Of a stretch of 64,000 nucleotides of DNA, positions 7,637-16,761 are shown piece after piece. The position numbers and the translations under genes are program-made. The DNA is from Halopseudomonas pelagia (GTDB lineage Bacteria; Pseudomonadota; Gammaproteobacteria; Pseudomonadales; Pseudomonadaceae), in assembly GCF_009497895.1 (NCBI RefSeq), contig NZ_CP033116.1:620001-684000 (forward strand), written 5' to 3'. Position 1 is the first letter of the stretch, and each line of letters begins with the position of its first letter. The notes under the pieces are model-generated. The model worked only from the letters and a program-made list of their open reading frames with translations, searched no databases and was not told where the DNA came from.

Positions 7637-7764
7637 CAAGCGGCAAGCTTGATTCAAAAGCCAAACCCTTCGCGGCGGGGCCGCCGCTCCCACCAGCGAG
7701 GTTTGGGCGCTCCCTCCCGGTAGGAGCGGCGGCCCCGCCGCGAACAGGGTTAGCTTGCCGCTTG
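7637..7764. repeat. large palindromic REP/BIME-like element
   Basis: Two perfect inverted arms of 22 bases (7669-7690 and 7723-7744), starting TTCGCGGCGGGGCC, enclose 32 bases. Outside them is a second perfect 13-base pair of arms, CAAGCGGCAAGCT (7637-7649 and 7752-7764). The AAGCTT-rich flanks resemble the heptamer repeats at 8907-8985 and 43921-44064. It lies between the starts/ends of two leftward genes and could act as a terminator of the hemW-side or stabilise a transcript end. Confidence 0.75.
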
Positions 7765-7780
7765 AAGCTTGGGGCTGCTT

Positions 7781-8992
7781 TTAAAGAAACATTTCCAGCA
7801 GATCATTGAGAAACAGCCGACCGCGCTCGGTGGGGCGCAGCTGTTGGTCCCAGGGTTCGAGCAGACCTTTGCGCACGGCTTCATTGAGCTGTGGCGCGAT
7901 CGCTTCAAGCGACTGGCCAGTACGTGCCAGGTAATAAGCGGTAGGCACGCCGTCGCTGAGGCGCAGGGCGTTCATCAGGAAGTCGAAGGGCAGGTCTGCG
8001 GCGGCGATGACTTTGCGGCCGGCGCAATAGTCCTTGGCGGCGTCCAGATAATCTCTGGGCAGACGTGTTTTCCAGTAGCGTTCGACGCGGCCATCGGGGT
8101 GGGTCAGCTTGCCGTGCGCGCCGGCGCCGATGCCGAGAAAGTCGCCGTATTGCCAGTAATTCAGGTTGTGCCGCGCCTGTCGGCCTGGCTGCGCATAGGC
8201 GGAAATTTCGTATTGTGCCAGCCCGGCTTCAGCCAGCCTGGCCTGACCGGCTTCCTGAATGGCCCACAGGGTGTCTTCCACCGGCAGAATCGGCGGCTTG
8301 CTGTAAAACACAGTGTTGGGTTCCAGCGTCAGCTGATACCAGGACAGATGCTCCGGGCCCAGGTCGATGGCCTGGTTGATGTCGGCTAGCGCGTCGTCCA
8401 GGGATTGATCCGGCAGGCCGTGCATCAGGTCCAGATTCAGATTGTCGAACCCGGCCTTGCGCGCCATGGCCACGGCGGCTAGGGCTTCCTTGTCGTCGTG
8501 GATACGGCCCAGCGCTTTCAGGTGTTTGGCGTTGAAGCTCTGGATGCCGATCGACAGGCGATTGATGCCTGCTGCGCGGTAACCGGCAAACTTGACCTGC
8601 TCGAAGGTACCGGGGTTGGCTTCCAGGGTGATTTCGATATCAGTGGCGAAGTTGAGGCGGTTAGCCATGGCATCCAGCAGGCGACCGAGGCTTTCTGCGG
8701 AAAACAGGCTGGGCGTGCCGCCACCAAAGAAGATCGAGGTCAGTTCGCGGCCCTGCGCGTTAGGCAGATCCAGTTCCAGATCGGCAATCAACGCGTCGAT
8801 ATACTCGGCTTCAGGCAAGCCCTGTTCACTGACGTGCGAGTTGAAGTCGCAATAAGGGCATTTGCGTACGCACCAGGGGATGTGGATGTAGGCCGCCAGG
8901 GGCGGCAGCTTGAAGCTTGAAGCTTGAAGCTTGAAGCGTTCCGTGTGAGTTTGAGCTTCCAGCTTTCGGCTTCCAGCTTCCAGCTCGCTCAC
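7781..8992 (-). CDS. hemW: HemW, radical SAM heme chaperone
   Basis: The radical SAM motif CVRKCPYC (CxxxCxxC) follows AAYIHIPW, and FFGGGTPS comes later. HemW proteins resemble coproporphyrinogen dehydrogenase HemN but bind and deliver heme to respiratory enzymes. The start is unusual. The only in-frame start near the conserved region is the GTG at 8992, which overlaps the rdgB stop in a GTGA. That gives 403 residues, with about 33 residues before AAYIHIPW. This leader is encoded by heptamer repeats (AGCTTCC and AGCTTGA types) and is rich in Leu, Lys, Ala and Ser. An undetected non-standard start nearer the conserved domain cannot be excluded. It is the last gene of the leftward yggS-to-hemW series. 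Confidence 0.9.
   Translation of the reverse strand: MSELEAGSRKLEAQTHTERFKLQASSFKLPPLAAYIHIPWCVRKCPYCDFNSHVSEQGLPEAEYIDALIADLELDLPNAQGRELTSIFFGGGTPSLFSAESLGRLLDAMANRLNFATDIEITLEANPGTFEQVKFAGYRAAGINRLSIGIQSFNAKHLKALGRIHDDKEALAAVAMARKAGFDNLNLDLMHGLPDQSLDDALADINQAIDLGPEHLSWYQLTLEPNTVFYSKPPILPVEDTLWAIQEAGQARLAEAGLAQYEISAYAQPGRQARHNLNYWQYGDFLGIGAGAHGKLTHPDGRVERYWKTRLPRDYLDAAKDYCAGRKVIAAADLPFDFLMNALRLSDGVPTAYYLARTGQSLEAIAPQLNEAVRKGLLEPWDQQLRPTERGRLFLNDLLEMFL
8907..8985. repeat. tandem heptamer repeats inside the 5' end of hemW
   Basis: Four full AGCTTGA units and a partial one occupy 8907-8936. Four AGCTTCC-type units (two with changes) and a partial one occupy 8954-8985. They lie within the translated 5' end of hemW rather than between genes. 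Confidence 0.8.
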
Positions 8993-9597
8993 GCCAACCC
9001 CAACCGCACGCGCAATTGCGCCATGGCCTTGCCCCGATGACTCAAGCGATTCTTCTCTGCCGGGCTGAGTTCGGCGCTGGAGCAGTTGGCTTCGGGCACC
9101 CAGAACAAGGGATCGTAGCCGAAACCGTGCTCGCCACGGGCTGAATGCAGAATACTGCCGTGCCACACGCCTTCACAGATGATCGGCGTCGGGTCTTCGG
9201 CGTGCATCATCAGCACCAGCGCGGAAATAAAGCGTGCGCCGCGTTGTTCGGGTGGTAACCCTTCGAGCGCTTGCAGGAGCTTGGCATTGTTGGCTGCGTC
9301 GCCGCCGGTACCGGCATAGCGTGCGGAATAGATGCCGGGTGCGCCGGCCAGGGCGTCCACGGCGATCCCCGAGTCGTCCGCCAGTGCGGGCAAGCCCGAG
9401 GCTCGGCAGGCGTGGCGGGCCTTGATGATGGCGTTCTCGACAAAGCTGAGCCCGTCTTCGACGGCTTCTTCGGCTACAAACTGGCTTTGGGGCAACACGG
9501 TGACCTGTTCGCCAAGCATGGCTTGCAGCTCCTTGAGCTTGCCGGCGTTGCCGCTGGCCAGAACTAGCTGCTGGAAGGGTAGGCGTGCATCACTCAT
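8989..9597 (-). CDS. rdgB: dITP/XTP pyrophosphatase
   Basis: The protein has 202 residues, starting [20 protein letters not shown]. The [10 protein letters not shown] segment is the substrate/phosphate-binding motif of the HAM1/RdgB family, and [13 protein letters not shown] contains the metal-binding acidic residues. GARFISAL and FGYDPLFW further support the family. It removes non-canonical purine triphosphates (ITP, dITP, XTP) from the pool. The start overlaps the end of the DUF4426 gene by 8 bases, and the stop overlaps the GTG of hemW by 4, so translation of the three is probably coupled. Confidence 0.95.
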   Translation of the reverse strand: MSDARLPFQQLVLASGNAGKLKELQAMLGEQVTVLPQSQFVAEEAVEDGLSFVENAIIKARHACRASGLPALADDSGIAVDALAGAPGIYSARYAGTGGDAANNAKLLQALEGLPPEQRGARFISALVLMMHAEDPTPIICEGVWHGSILHSARGEHGFGYDPLFWVPEANCSSAELSPAEKNRLSHRGKAMAQLRVRLGLA

Positions 9598-10030
9598 CGG
9601 GGAAGAACTCCTGCTGGAAGCGCAGGGTTTGCGTGGTGCCGCCGGTGCTGGGGCGGACTTCCACTTCAAAGCGCAACAATCCGCGCTGGGTAGAGGTGTA
9701 ATTGGCAACGAAGTAGATCGAGTCATCTTCTTGCAGGCGGATAAACTGCAGTGGGGATTTCTGCCCCAGCAGGCTAGTTACACTGCCGGTCAGCAGTGCA
9801 TCGACTGCGACCGGGCCATCGGCGGTTTGGCGCTGCACGGCGATGTTGACCACGCCATGGTTGGGGCCACGGGTCAGGCCGGTGGTGGAGGCAATATCCG
9901 GCTGCAGATAGCTGCTGTTGAAGGTGTTGTAGTACACCAGCATGTCGCCAAAACGCTGTGGGCTGGTTTGCTGGGCGTGAGCCAGAGCAGGCAGTAACAG
10001 CAGGCTCAAAAGCAAAGCGCGGAACATCAT
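9590..10030 (-). CDS. DUF4426 family periplasmic protein
   Basis: The protein has 146 residues with an AGGAG ribosome site before two adjacent ATGs (the first at 10030). An N-terminal signal peptide, [19 protein letters not shown], ends in a type I cleavage motif. The mature part is a small beta-rich domain ([29 protein letters not shown]) matching DUF4426. Its function is unknown. It sits between metW and rdgB, as in P. aeruginosa as I remember it, and overlaps rdgB by 8 bases. Confidence 0.85.
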   Translation of the reverse strand: MMFRALLLSLLLLPALAHAQQTSPQRFGDMLVYYNTFNSSYLQPDIASTTGLTRGPNHGVVNIAVQRQTADGPVAVDALLTGSVTSLLGQKSPLQFIRLQEDDSIYFVANYTSTQRGLLRFEVEVRPSTGGTTQTLRFQQEFFPDE

Positions 10031-10055
10031 GAATCTCCTATAAAGGCCAAAGGGC

Positions 10056-10652
10056 CTAGCGGGTAACCCGATAAATGGCGATCTCGCCCAACAGGTTCGG
10101 CCACAGGCCGCTGAGCACACCGCTGCGATGGGTCTGATCAACCACCAGGCGGTCAAGGATGCGAATCGAGCGTTCGCGACACAGCGCTTCGAAATCCTTG
10201 AAGGTGCAGAAGTGAATGTTGGGCGTGTTGTACCAAGTGTAGGGCATGAACTCGCTCACGGGCATGCGACCCTTTGTACCCAGATATAAACGGCAGCGCC
10301 AATGGGCGAAGTTGGGGAAGGTCAGGATCGCTTCGCGGCCGATGCGCAGCATCTCTTCCAGCACCTGATCGGGGTAGTGCACGGCCTGCAGCGCCTGAGT
10401 CATCAACACGCTGTCGAAGGTATTGTCGCCAAAATTGCTCAGGCCGGTGTCCAGGTTCTGTTCGATCACGTTGACGCCGTTGTCGATACAGGCGTTGATC
10501 TTCTCCGGGTCGATTTCCAGACCGTAGCCGGTGACCTTGCGCTGCTCGGACAGGTAGCGCAGCAGTTCGCCGTCGCCACAGCCCAGATCGAGCAGGCGGC
10601 TGCCGGGCTTGATCCACTCCTGAATGATTTCCAGATCCGCGCGCATAGTCAT
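10056..10652 (-). CDS. metW: MetW, methionine biosynthesis partner protein
   Basis: The protein has 198 residues with a SAM-dependent methyltransferase-like fold: [15 protein letters not shown] near 20-34, GLEID near 44, and [19 protein letters not shown] near 113. MetW proteins accompany MetX and are required for efficient homoserine acylation in methionine synthesis. Whether this one methylates anything is unclear. The start ATG overlaps the metX stop as ATGA (10649-10652), indicating coupled translation and probably a physical partnership. Confidence 0.95.
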   Translation of the reverse strand: MTMRADLEIIQEWIKPGSRLLDLGCGDGELLRYLSEQRKVTGYGLEIDPEKINACIDNGVNVIEQNLDTGLSNFGDNTFDSVLMTQALQAVHYPDQVLEEMLRIGREAILTFPNFAHWRCRLYLGTKGRMPVSEFMPYTWYNTPNIHFCTFKDFEALCRERSIRILDRLVVDQTHRSGVLSGLWPNLLGEIAIYRVTR

Positions 10653-11791
10653 GCATCCACCTCGATACGGTTCATGTACGCCTGCAGGGCCTGCACGTAG
10701 CGGGGAATCGGCAGCAGGAAGGCGTCGTGGCCCTGGGCCGCTTCGATTTCCAGGTAGCTGACCTGCTTGCGTGCGGCGAGCAGGGCGTCGACCAGTTCAC
10801 GTGAACGGGCCGGCGAGAAGCGCCAGTCGGTGGTGAAGGACATGACCATGCAGCGCGCCTGAATACCTTCCAGAGCTTTCGCCAGGTTGCCGCCATGGGC
10901 ACCGGCGGGGTCGAAGTAATCCAGCGCCTTGGTCATCAGCAGATAGGTGTTGGCGTCAAAGCGCTCGGAGAACTCCTGACCCTGATAGCGCAGGTAGCTT
11001 TCCACCTGGAACTCGACGCTGGTGAAGTCGTAGTTGAGCACATCGGTACGCAGCTCGCGGCCGAATTTCTCGCCCATGGAATCGTCGGACAGGTAGGTGA
11101 TATGCCCGACCATGCGCGCTAGCATCAGCCCGCGTTTGGGAATCACACCGAAGGCCGCGTAATCGCCGTTGTGGAAATCCGGATCGGTAATGATCGCCTG
11201 GCGTGCCACTTCATTGAAGGCGATGTTCTGCGCCGAGAGTTTCGGCGCGGTGGCAATTGCCAGGCAGTGGCGAATGCGTGCCGGGTAGCTGATCGCCCAT
11301 TGCAGCGCCTGCATGCCGCCGAGGCTGCCACCGACCACAGCGGCCCAGGCGTCGATGCCCAACTGGTCGGCCAACAGCGCCTGGCTGTGTACCCAGTCTT
11401 CCACGGTCAGTACCGGGAAGCTGGCGCCATAGGCTTTGCCGGTGGCCGGGTTGATGCTGGAGGGGCCGGTGGAGCCGTGGCAGCCGCCGAGGTTGTTCAG
11501 GCTGACAACGAAGAAACGGTTGGTGTCGATCGCCTTGCCCGGTCCGATGCAGGCATCCCACCAGCCGGGCTTGCGCTCGTCGGCGCTATGGAAGCCAGCG
11601 GCATGATGGTGACCGGACAGCGCATGGCAGATCAGCAGCGCATTACTGCGGCTGGCATTCAGTTGACCGTAGGTTTCATACACCAGCTCGAACTGTTCCA
11701 GCGACTTGCCGCAGGCGAGTTTCAACGGCTCGTTGAAGCTAAGGCGCTGGGGTGTTACCAGTCCGACGGAGTCGGCAGGGAATGTCGACAT
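10649..11791 (-). CDS. metX: homoserine O-acyltransferase MetX (succinyl-type likely in Pseudomonas)
   Basis: The protein has 380 residues with an alpha/beta-hydrolase acyltransferase fold. The nucleophile elbow GGSLGGMQ has S156, [10 protein letters not shown] precedes the catalytic Asp region, and the catalytic His is in [11 protein letters not shown]. It activates homoserine for sulfhydrylation or cystathionine formation in methionine biosynthesis. Although the family is often named acetyltransferase, Pseudomonas MetX enzymes are reported to use succinyl-CoA. I cannot settle acyl specificity by eye. It is coupled to metW by an ATGA overlap. A 68-base gap to yggU holds a GTTGGC...GCCAAC dyad, and the gene may have its own promoter there. 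Confidence 0.95.
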   Translation of the reverse strand: MSTFPADSVGLVTPQRLSFNEPLKLACGKSLEQFELVYETYGQLNASRSNALLICHALSGHHHAAGFHSADERKPGWWDACIGPGKAIDTNRFFVVSLNNLGGCHGSTGPSSINPATGKAYGASFPVLTVEDWVHSQALLADQLGIDAWAAVVGGSLGGMQALQWAISYPARIRHCLAIATAPKLSAQNIAFNEVARQAIITDPDFHNGDYAAFGVIPKRGLMLARMVGHITYLSDDSMGEKFGRELRTDVLNYDFTSVEFQVESYLRYQGQEFSERFDANTYLLMTKALDYFDPAGAHGGNLAKALEGIQARCMVMSFTTDWRFSPARSRELVDALLAARKQVSYLEIEAAQGHDAFLLPIPRYVQALQAYMNRIEVDA

Positions 11792-11859
11792 GAATAGGCA
11801 GTTCCTTTGTAGGTTGGCGGTGGCCAGCCAGGGGCGGTGCCAACAATCGAGGCGCCAGT

Positions 11860-12180
11860 CTAAAGAGCGCCATCGCTGGACGCAATATTTCCCGGCGGGG
11901 CTATCTCCAACCCCTCTGGCAACCGCTTGGGCGCCTGGATAAGAACGCGTTTCTGCCGGCTCTGCTGGCCGCTGAGCAGGCTGACCTGCTGCTTGCTGAC
12001 GGCAAATTCGTCAGCCAGAAAGGCCAGCAGCAACAGATTGGCCTTGCCATCAACCGGTGGTGCGCTGATGCGGATTTTCAGCCGCTCGCCGTGCTGCCCG
12101 GCAAAGCCCAGGGTCTTGGCGCTGGGCTGCAGGTGGCAATCCAGAATCAGGTCGGCGCCGCGCCACTGGTAGAAAGGCAT
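11860..12180 (-). CDS. yggU: YggU/DUF167 family protein
   Basis: The protein has 106 residues. The conserved core [21 protein letters not shown] (about 39-59) and the following [15 protein letters not shown] identify the small DUF167 family. Its biochemical function is unknown. It lies 8 bases after yggT in the yggS-proC-yggT-yggU order common in gammaproteobacteria. The last residues ([12 protein letters not shown]) extend past the usual domain end. Confidence 0.9.
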   Translation of the reverse strand: MPFYQWRGADLILDCHLQPSAKTLGFAGQHGERLKIRISAPPVDGKANLLLLAFLADEFAVSKQQVSLLSGQQSRQKRVLIQAPKRLPEGLEIAPPGNIASSDGAL

Positions 12181-12187
12181 CGCCGGC

Positions 12188-12778
12188 TCAGATCGCCAGC
12201 GTCAGCCCGCGCGGCATGCCGGTGGCGGCGGCGATATTGGCGATGATCAGCATGTCGAACAGGCGCAGCGCGATAAAACCAAAGATCGGCGACAGATCCA
12301 GCCCGCCCATCGACGGCAGAATCTTGCGGATCGGCGCTAGTACCGGTTCGCACAGCTGGTGCACCAGCAGCGCGGCGGGGTTGCTGCTGGTCGGCGCGAC
12401 CCAGGACAGAATCACGCTGATGATCAGGGCGAAGAAGAAGATCTTCAGGAACAGCGCGGTCAGCGCGACCATCGACCAGACCAGCAATTGCAGCACGTTC
12501 GGCAGCGCATAGCCCATCAGCTTGATGATCACGGTCATCAGCAGCATCTGCAAGATCAGCGCCAGCACCAGCGAGGCGAAGTCGATACCGCCAAAGCCGG
12601 GAATGATGCGACGCAGCGGCATCAGCAACGGCTTGGTGGCGCGCACGATAAACTGCGATACCGGGTTGTAGAAGTCGGCCTTGACCAGTTGCAGCACAAA
12701 GCGCAGCAACACGATAAGCAGGTACAAACTGCCGAGGGTCTGGACGATATAGATGGCGGCCATATTAAGGCTGTTCAT
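12188..12778 (-). CDS. yggT: YggT family integral membrane protein
   Basis: The protein has 196 residues in two tandem YggT repeats. Each has a membrane segment followed by an amphipathic region and a second segment (first copy about 10-90, second about 100-196). Repeated phrases are IVRATKPLLMPLRRIIPGF and LCEPVLAPIRKILPSM, each followed by a Gly-Gly-hydrophobic stretch. It is an inner-membrane protein of poorly known function, linked in other bacteria to osmotic or division phenotypes. It is cotranscribed with proC (gap 9 bases) and yggU. Confidence 0.93.
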   Translation of the reverse strand: MNSLNMAAIYIVQTLGSLYLLIVLLRFVLQLVKADFYNPVSQFIVRATKPLLMPLRRIIPGFGGIDFASLVLALILQMLLMTVIIKLMGYALPNVLQLLVWSMVALTALFLKIFFFALIISVILSWVAPTSSNPAALLVHQLCEPVLAPIRKILPSMGGLDLSPIFGFIALRLFDMLIIANIAAATGMPRGLTLAI

Positions 12779-12787
12779 GCGGTTTCC

Positions 12788-13606
12788 TCAGGCTAGTTCT
12801 TTGGTCATTTCGGCGGCGCGTGCGGCAGCGGCCTGCATGGCACGCGCGACGATCGCAGGTAGGTCATCGTCGGCAAAGCTGTTGATCGCGCGCTCGGTGG
12901 TGCCGCCGGGCGAGCAGACGCGGCGGCGCAGTTCGGCGGCGTCCACGTCACTGTGCACGGCCATGTCGGCGGCGCCCAGTGCAGTAAACAGCGTCAGGCG
13001 CTCGGCGGTGTCACGCGGCAGCCCAAGCTGCTCGCCAGCGGCGGTCATGGCTTCCATCATGTAGAAGAAGTAGGCCGGGCCGCTGCCGGATACCGCGGTG
13101 ACCGCATCGATCAGCTCTTCGCGCTCCAGCCACAGGCTGATGCCCACGGCGTTGAGGATAGCTTCGGTCTGTTGCTTCTGCGTTTCACTAACCTGGGCAT
13201 TGGCGAACAGGCCGCTGACACCCTGGCGGCGCAGCGATGGCGTGTTGGGCATGCAACGCACGATAGCGGTGCCTTCGCCTAGCCAGTTCTCCAGGCTGGC
13301 GCAGCTGATGCCCGCCGCGATGGAGACAATCAACTGGCCGGCTTTGCGCTGGGCCGGCAGGGCGCGGCAGACTGCCTGCATCACCTGCGGCTTGACCGCC
13401 AGTACCAGCACGTCGCATTCAGCGGCGAGCAGGTCGTTGTCGGTGGTGGTACGAATGCCAAATTGCTTGCCCAGCCGCTCGACCTGCTCGGCGGTGCGAT
13501 CGCTGGCCAGAATCTGGCTGGCCTTGATGTTCTGCTGCAGCATGCCGCCAATCAGGCTGGTAGCCATATTGCCGGCGCCGATGAATCCGATGGTCGGAGT
13601 GCTCAT
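12788..13606 (-). CDS. proC: pyrroline-5-carboxylate reductase
   Basis: The protein has 272 residues. The Rossmann motif GFIGAGNMATSLIGG at 7-21 binds NADPH. LAVKPQVM and CMPNTPSLRRQGVSG are typical, and the C-terminal signature AVSGSGPAYFFYMMEAM through VCSPGGTTERAI is complete. It catalyses the last step of proline synthesis. It follows yggS after 5 bases and precedes yggT. Confidence 0.97.
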   Translation of the reverse strand: MSTPTIGFIGAGNMATSLIGGMLQQNIKASQILASDRTAEQVERLGKQFGIRTTTDNDLLAAECDVLVLAVKPQVMQAVCRALPAQRKAGQLIVSIAAGISCASLENWLGEGTAIVRCMPNTPSLRRQGVSGLFANAQVSETQKQQTEAILNAVGISLWLEREELIDAVTAVSGSGPAYFFYMMEAMTAAGEQLGLPRDTAERLTLFTALGAADMAVHSDVDAAELRRRVCSPGGTTERAINSFADDDLPAIVARAMQAAAARAAEMTKELA

Positions 13607-13611
13607 GGGGT

Positions 13612-14322
13612 TTATCCTTGCGCGGATGGGGGTGGAGTGGGGGTGCGCTCGCCAAACAGCGCGGTACCAATACGTACTTGCGTGGCGCCTTCCTGAACCG
13701 CTTCGGTCAGGTCATCGCTCATGCCCATGGACAGGGTATCCAACGGCAAAGGCAGGGCCTCAAGGGCTTCGCGCAGCGCCTTCAAGGACGCGCGACGGCC
13801 GTCGCTGTCCTGGGCCGGTGCGGGTATGGCCATCAGCCCACGCAGCTTGATGTTGGGCAGTTCGGCGACTTCCGCCGCCAGCGCCGCCAGCTCTTCCGGC
13901 ATGACGCCGGACTTGCTTGGCTCACGGCTGATATTCACCTGTAAACAGATGTTCAGCGGCGGGAGCTCAGCGGGGCGTTGCTCGGACAGGCGGCGGGCTA
14001 TTTTCAGCCGGTCCACGCCATGCACCCAGTCGAAGTGTTCGGCGATGGATTTGGTCTTGTTCGACTGAATGGGACCGATGAAATGCCAGGTCAGCGGCAG
14101 GTCTGCCAACTGCGCTTGTTTATCCAGTGCTTCCTGCAGATAATTTTCGCCCACATGGGTGATGCCGGCAGCCCAGGCGTCACGGATCGCGCTGGCTGGA
14201 CGGGTTTTGCTGACCGCCACCAGCGTCACCTCCTGGGGATTTCGTCCGGCACCGACTGCAGAACGCTGAATACGCTCATGAACGTTTGCAATATTCTCTG
14301 CTATCGTAGACATTACGGACAT
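13612..14322 (-). CDS. yggS: YggS, pyridoxal-phosphate homeostasis protein
   Basis: The protein has 236 residues from ATG 14322, which has an AGGT ribosome-site-like sequence. A second ATG at 14313 (MSTIAENIAN) matches the usual family start and may be used instead. The PLP lysine lies in LVAVSKTRPASAI, and HFIGPIQSNKTK and SMGMSDDLTEAV are family hallmarks. It binds PLP without known catalysis and buffers B6 and amino-acid pools. It is the first gene of the leftward series and is divergent from pilT, with 67 bases between the starts. Confidence 0.95.
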   Translation of the reverse strand: MSVMSTIAENIANVHERIQRSAVGAGRNPQEVTLVAVSKTRPASAIRDAWAAGITHVGENYLQEALDKQAQLADLPLTWHFIGPIQSNKTKSIAEHFDWVHGVDRLKIARRLSEQRPAELPPLNICLQVNISREPSKSGVMPEELAALAAEVAELPNIKLRGLMAIPAPAQDSDGRRASLKALREALEALPLPLDTLSMGMSDDLTEAVQEGATQVRIGTALFGERTPTPPPSAQG

Positions 14323-14389
14323 TAATACCTGCCAATCTAATAAAATCTTCTGGCATTCTACATGCTTGCTGGTTGTTATGGGGAACCCT

Positions 14390-15424
14390 ATGGATATTAC
14401 CGAGCTGTTAGCCTTCAGCGCCAAACAGGGCGCGTCGGACTTGCACCTGTCGGCCGGACTGCCGCCCATGATTCGTGTCGATGGCGACGTACGCCGCATC
14501 AACGTACCGGCCATGGATCACAAAATGGTTCATGGTCTGATCTACGACATCATGAACGACAAGCAGCGCAAGGATTTTGAAGAATTCCTCGAAACCGACT
14601 TCTCCTTTGAAGTGCCCGGTGTGGCGCGCTTCCGGGTTAACGCGTTCAACCAGAATCGTGGCGCCGGTGCGGTATTCCGTACCATCCCCTCGAAGGTCCT
14701 GAGCATGGACGATCTGGGCATGGGCGACGTGTTCAAGAAGATTTCCGATGTGCCGCGTGGTCTGGTGCTGGTCACCGGCCCGACTGGTTCGGGCAAGTCC
14801 ACCACGCTGGCGGCGATGCTCGATTACCTGAACAACACCAAATACCAGCACGTACTGACCATCGAAGACCCGATCGAATTCGTGCATGAATCGAAAAAGT
14901 GTCTGGTCAACCAGCGTGAAGTGCACCGCGATACGCTCGGCTTTGCTGAAGCCCTGCGCTCGGCACTGCGGGAAGACCCGGACATCATCCTGGTCGGTGA
15001 GATGCGTGACCTGGAAACCATCCGCCTGGCACTGACCGCCGCGGAAACCGGTCACCTGGTTTTCGGCACCCTGCACACCACCTCTGCGGCCAAGACCATC
15101 GACCGGGTGGTTGACGTGTTCCCGGCCGAAGAAAAATCCATGGTGCGTTCGATGTTGTCCGAGTCGCTGACGGCGGTGGTCTCGCAAACGCTACTGAAGA
15201 AGATCGGCGGCGGCCGGGTCGCGGCACACGAGATCATGATCGGCACGCCGGCGATCCGTAACCTGATTCGTGAAGACAAGGTTGCGCAGATGTATTCCGC
15301 TATTCAGACCGGTGGCAACATCGGCATGCAGACGCTGGATATGTGCCTCAAGGGCCTGGTTGCCAAGGGCCTGGTTACCAAGGAAAGTGCGCGCGAGAAA
15401 GCCAAGAATACCGACAGTTTCTAA
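14390..15424 (+). CDS. pilT: PilT, type IV pilus retraction ATPase
   Basis: The protein has 344 residues from ATG 14390. An earlier in-frame ATG at 14366 is not family-like. It is a hexameric cytoplasmic motor that depolymerises pilin to retract the pilus for twitching. The N-terminal PAS-like region is LAFSAKQGASDLHLSAG. Walker A is GPTGSGKST at 130-138, the Asp box/Walker B region is DPDIILVGEMRDLETI, the His box is GHLVFGTLHTTSA, and the PilT-specific AIRNLIREDK (AIRNLIRE) motif is intact. pilU follows after 63 bases in the same direction. Confidence 0.98.
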   Translation: MDITELLAFSAKQGASDLHLSAGLPPMIRVDGDVRRINVPAMDHKMVHGLIYDIMNDKQRKDFEEFLETDFSFEVPGVARFRVNAFNQNRGAGAVFRTIPSKVLSMDDLGMGDVFKKISDVPRGLVLVTGPTGSGKSTTLAAMLDYLNNTKYQHVLTIEDPIEFVHESKKCLVNQREVHRDTLGFAEALRSALREDPDIILVGEMRDLETIRLALTAAETGHLVFGTLHTTSAAKTIDRVVDVFPAEEKSMVRSMLSESLTAVVSQTLLKKIGGGRVAAHEIMIGTPAIRNLIREDKVAQMYSAIQTGGNIGMQTLDMCLKGLVAKGLVTKESAREKAKNTDSF

Positions 15425-15487
15425 AGCGCGGCCATTACAGCGATGCAGGCATAAATGCCTGCGCCCGGAAGTGAGAAGAGGCACATC

Positions 15488-16627
15488 ATGGAGTTCGAGA
15501 AATTATTGCGGCTGATGGTCGAGAAGGGTGCTTCTGACCTGTTCATCACCGCCGGCGTGGCCCCGAGCATGAAGGTCAACGGCAAGATTTTGCCCGTGAC
15601 CAAGACGCCTCTTTCACCGGAGCAGACGCGCGAAACCGTCCTGGGTGTGATGACCGAATCCCAGCGCCGTGAATTCGCCGAGAAGCGCGAGTGCAACTTC
15701 GCCATCAGTGCGCGCGGTATTGGCCGTTTCCGGGTCAGCTCTTTCTACCAGCGCAACCTGGTGGGCATGGTGCTGCGACGCATTGAAGTGAACATTCCGA
15801 GCATGGAAGATCTGCGCCTGCCGGAGATACTCAAGAAGTTGGCGATGACCAAGCGCGGTCTGGTGATTTTTGTCGGTGCAACCGGTACCGGTAAATCCAC
15901 CTCGCTGGCGTCTATGATCGGTTACCGCAACAAGAACTCCAGCGGTCACATCATCACCATCGAAGACCCGATCGAATTTATCCACCAGCATCAGAACTGC
16001 ATCGTTACCCAGCGCGAGGTCGGCATTGATACCGATTCCTTCGAGATAGCGCTGAAGAACACCCTGCGCCAGGCGCCGGACGTGATTCTGATCGGTGAGG
16101 TGCGGACCAAGGAAACCATGGATCACGCCGTGGCTTTCGCCGAGACTGGCCACCTGTGTCTGGCGACGCTGCACGCCAACAACGCCAACCAGGCGCTGGA
16201 TCGCATTATTCACTTCTTCCCGACGGATATGCATCAGCAGGTGTGGATGGATCTGTCGCTGAATCTCAAGGCGATTGTTGCCCAGCAACTGATTCCGACA
16301 CCGGATGGCAAGGGGCGTCGTGCCGCAATCGAAGTACTGCTCAACACGCCGCTTGCTGCCGACATGATTCGCAAGGGTGAGGTACATGAGCTCAAGCCAT
16401 TGATGGCACGCTCTACCGAGCTCGGCATGCAGACCTTCGACCAGGCGCTTTACCGCCTCTACAGCCAGGGCGAAATCACCTATGAAGATGCGCTGGCGCA
16501 TGCCGACTCGGCCAACGATCTGCGCCTGCTGATCAAACTGGGCTCGGAAACCGACGGCAAGCAGTTGATGATGGGCGGCAAGAACGATTTTGCCCTGGAA
16601 GAGGACGTAGACGATCACCGCCGATAA
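15488..16627 (+). CDS. pilU: PilU, PilT-dependent retraction ATPase
   Basis: The protein has 379 residues with an AGAGG ribosome site. It is a PilT paralogue: Walker A GATGTGKST from residue 130, Walker B region APDVILIGEVRTKETM, and His box GHLCLATLHANNANQ. The acidic C-terminal tail (LEEDVDDHRR) is a PilU trait. It helps PilT retract pili under load and is needed for twitching. A GC-rich hairpin at 16707-16736 separates it from the convergent pyrX. Confidence 0.97.
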   Translation: MEFEKLLRLMVEKGASDLFITAGVAPSMKVNGKILPVTKTPLSPEQTRETVLGVMTESQRREFAEKRECNFAISARGIGRFRVSSFYQRNLVGMVLRRIEVNIPSMEDLRLPEILKKLAMTKRGLVIFVGATGTGKSTSLASMIGYRNKNSSGHIITIEDPIEFIHQHQNCIVTQREVGIDTDSFEIALKNTLRQAPDVILIGEVRTKETMDHAVAFAETGHLCLATLHANNANQALDRIIHFFPTDMHQQVWMDLSLNLKAIVAQQLIPTPDGKGRRAAIEVLLNTPLAADMIRKGEVHELKPLMARSTELGMQTFDQALYRLYSQGEITYEDALAHADSANDLRLLIKLGSETDGKQLMMGGKNDFALEEDVDDHRR

Positions 16628-16706
16628 GCGGGAGATTTGTTGTCAGTACCGCCGCTGATGCGTTTCCGCTAGACGTGACATTCTCGGCGTAGCACCTTCT
16701 CAAATA

Positions 16707-16736
16707 GCCCTCTGGCCGAATGTTCGGCCTGAGGGC
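16707..16736. terminator. hairpin between convergent pilU and pyrX
   Basis: GGCCGAA-TG-TTCGGCC with outer GCCCTC...GAGGGC pairs forms a long stem. Neither side has a strong T tract, so Rho-independent action is plausible but not certain. Confidence 0.5.
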
Positions 16737-16761
16737 CAGCGAATCCCCTTTATGTTGTCGC

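Noticed and set aside
11792..11859. Riboswitch before metX
   Set aside because: Only a short GTTGGC...GCCAAC dyad is present in 68 bases, too small for a known SAM or SAH riboswitch.
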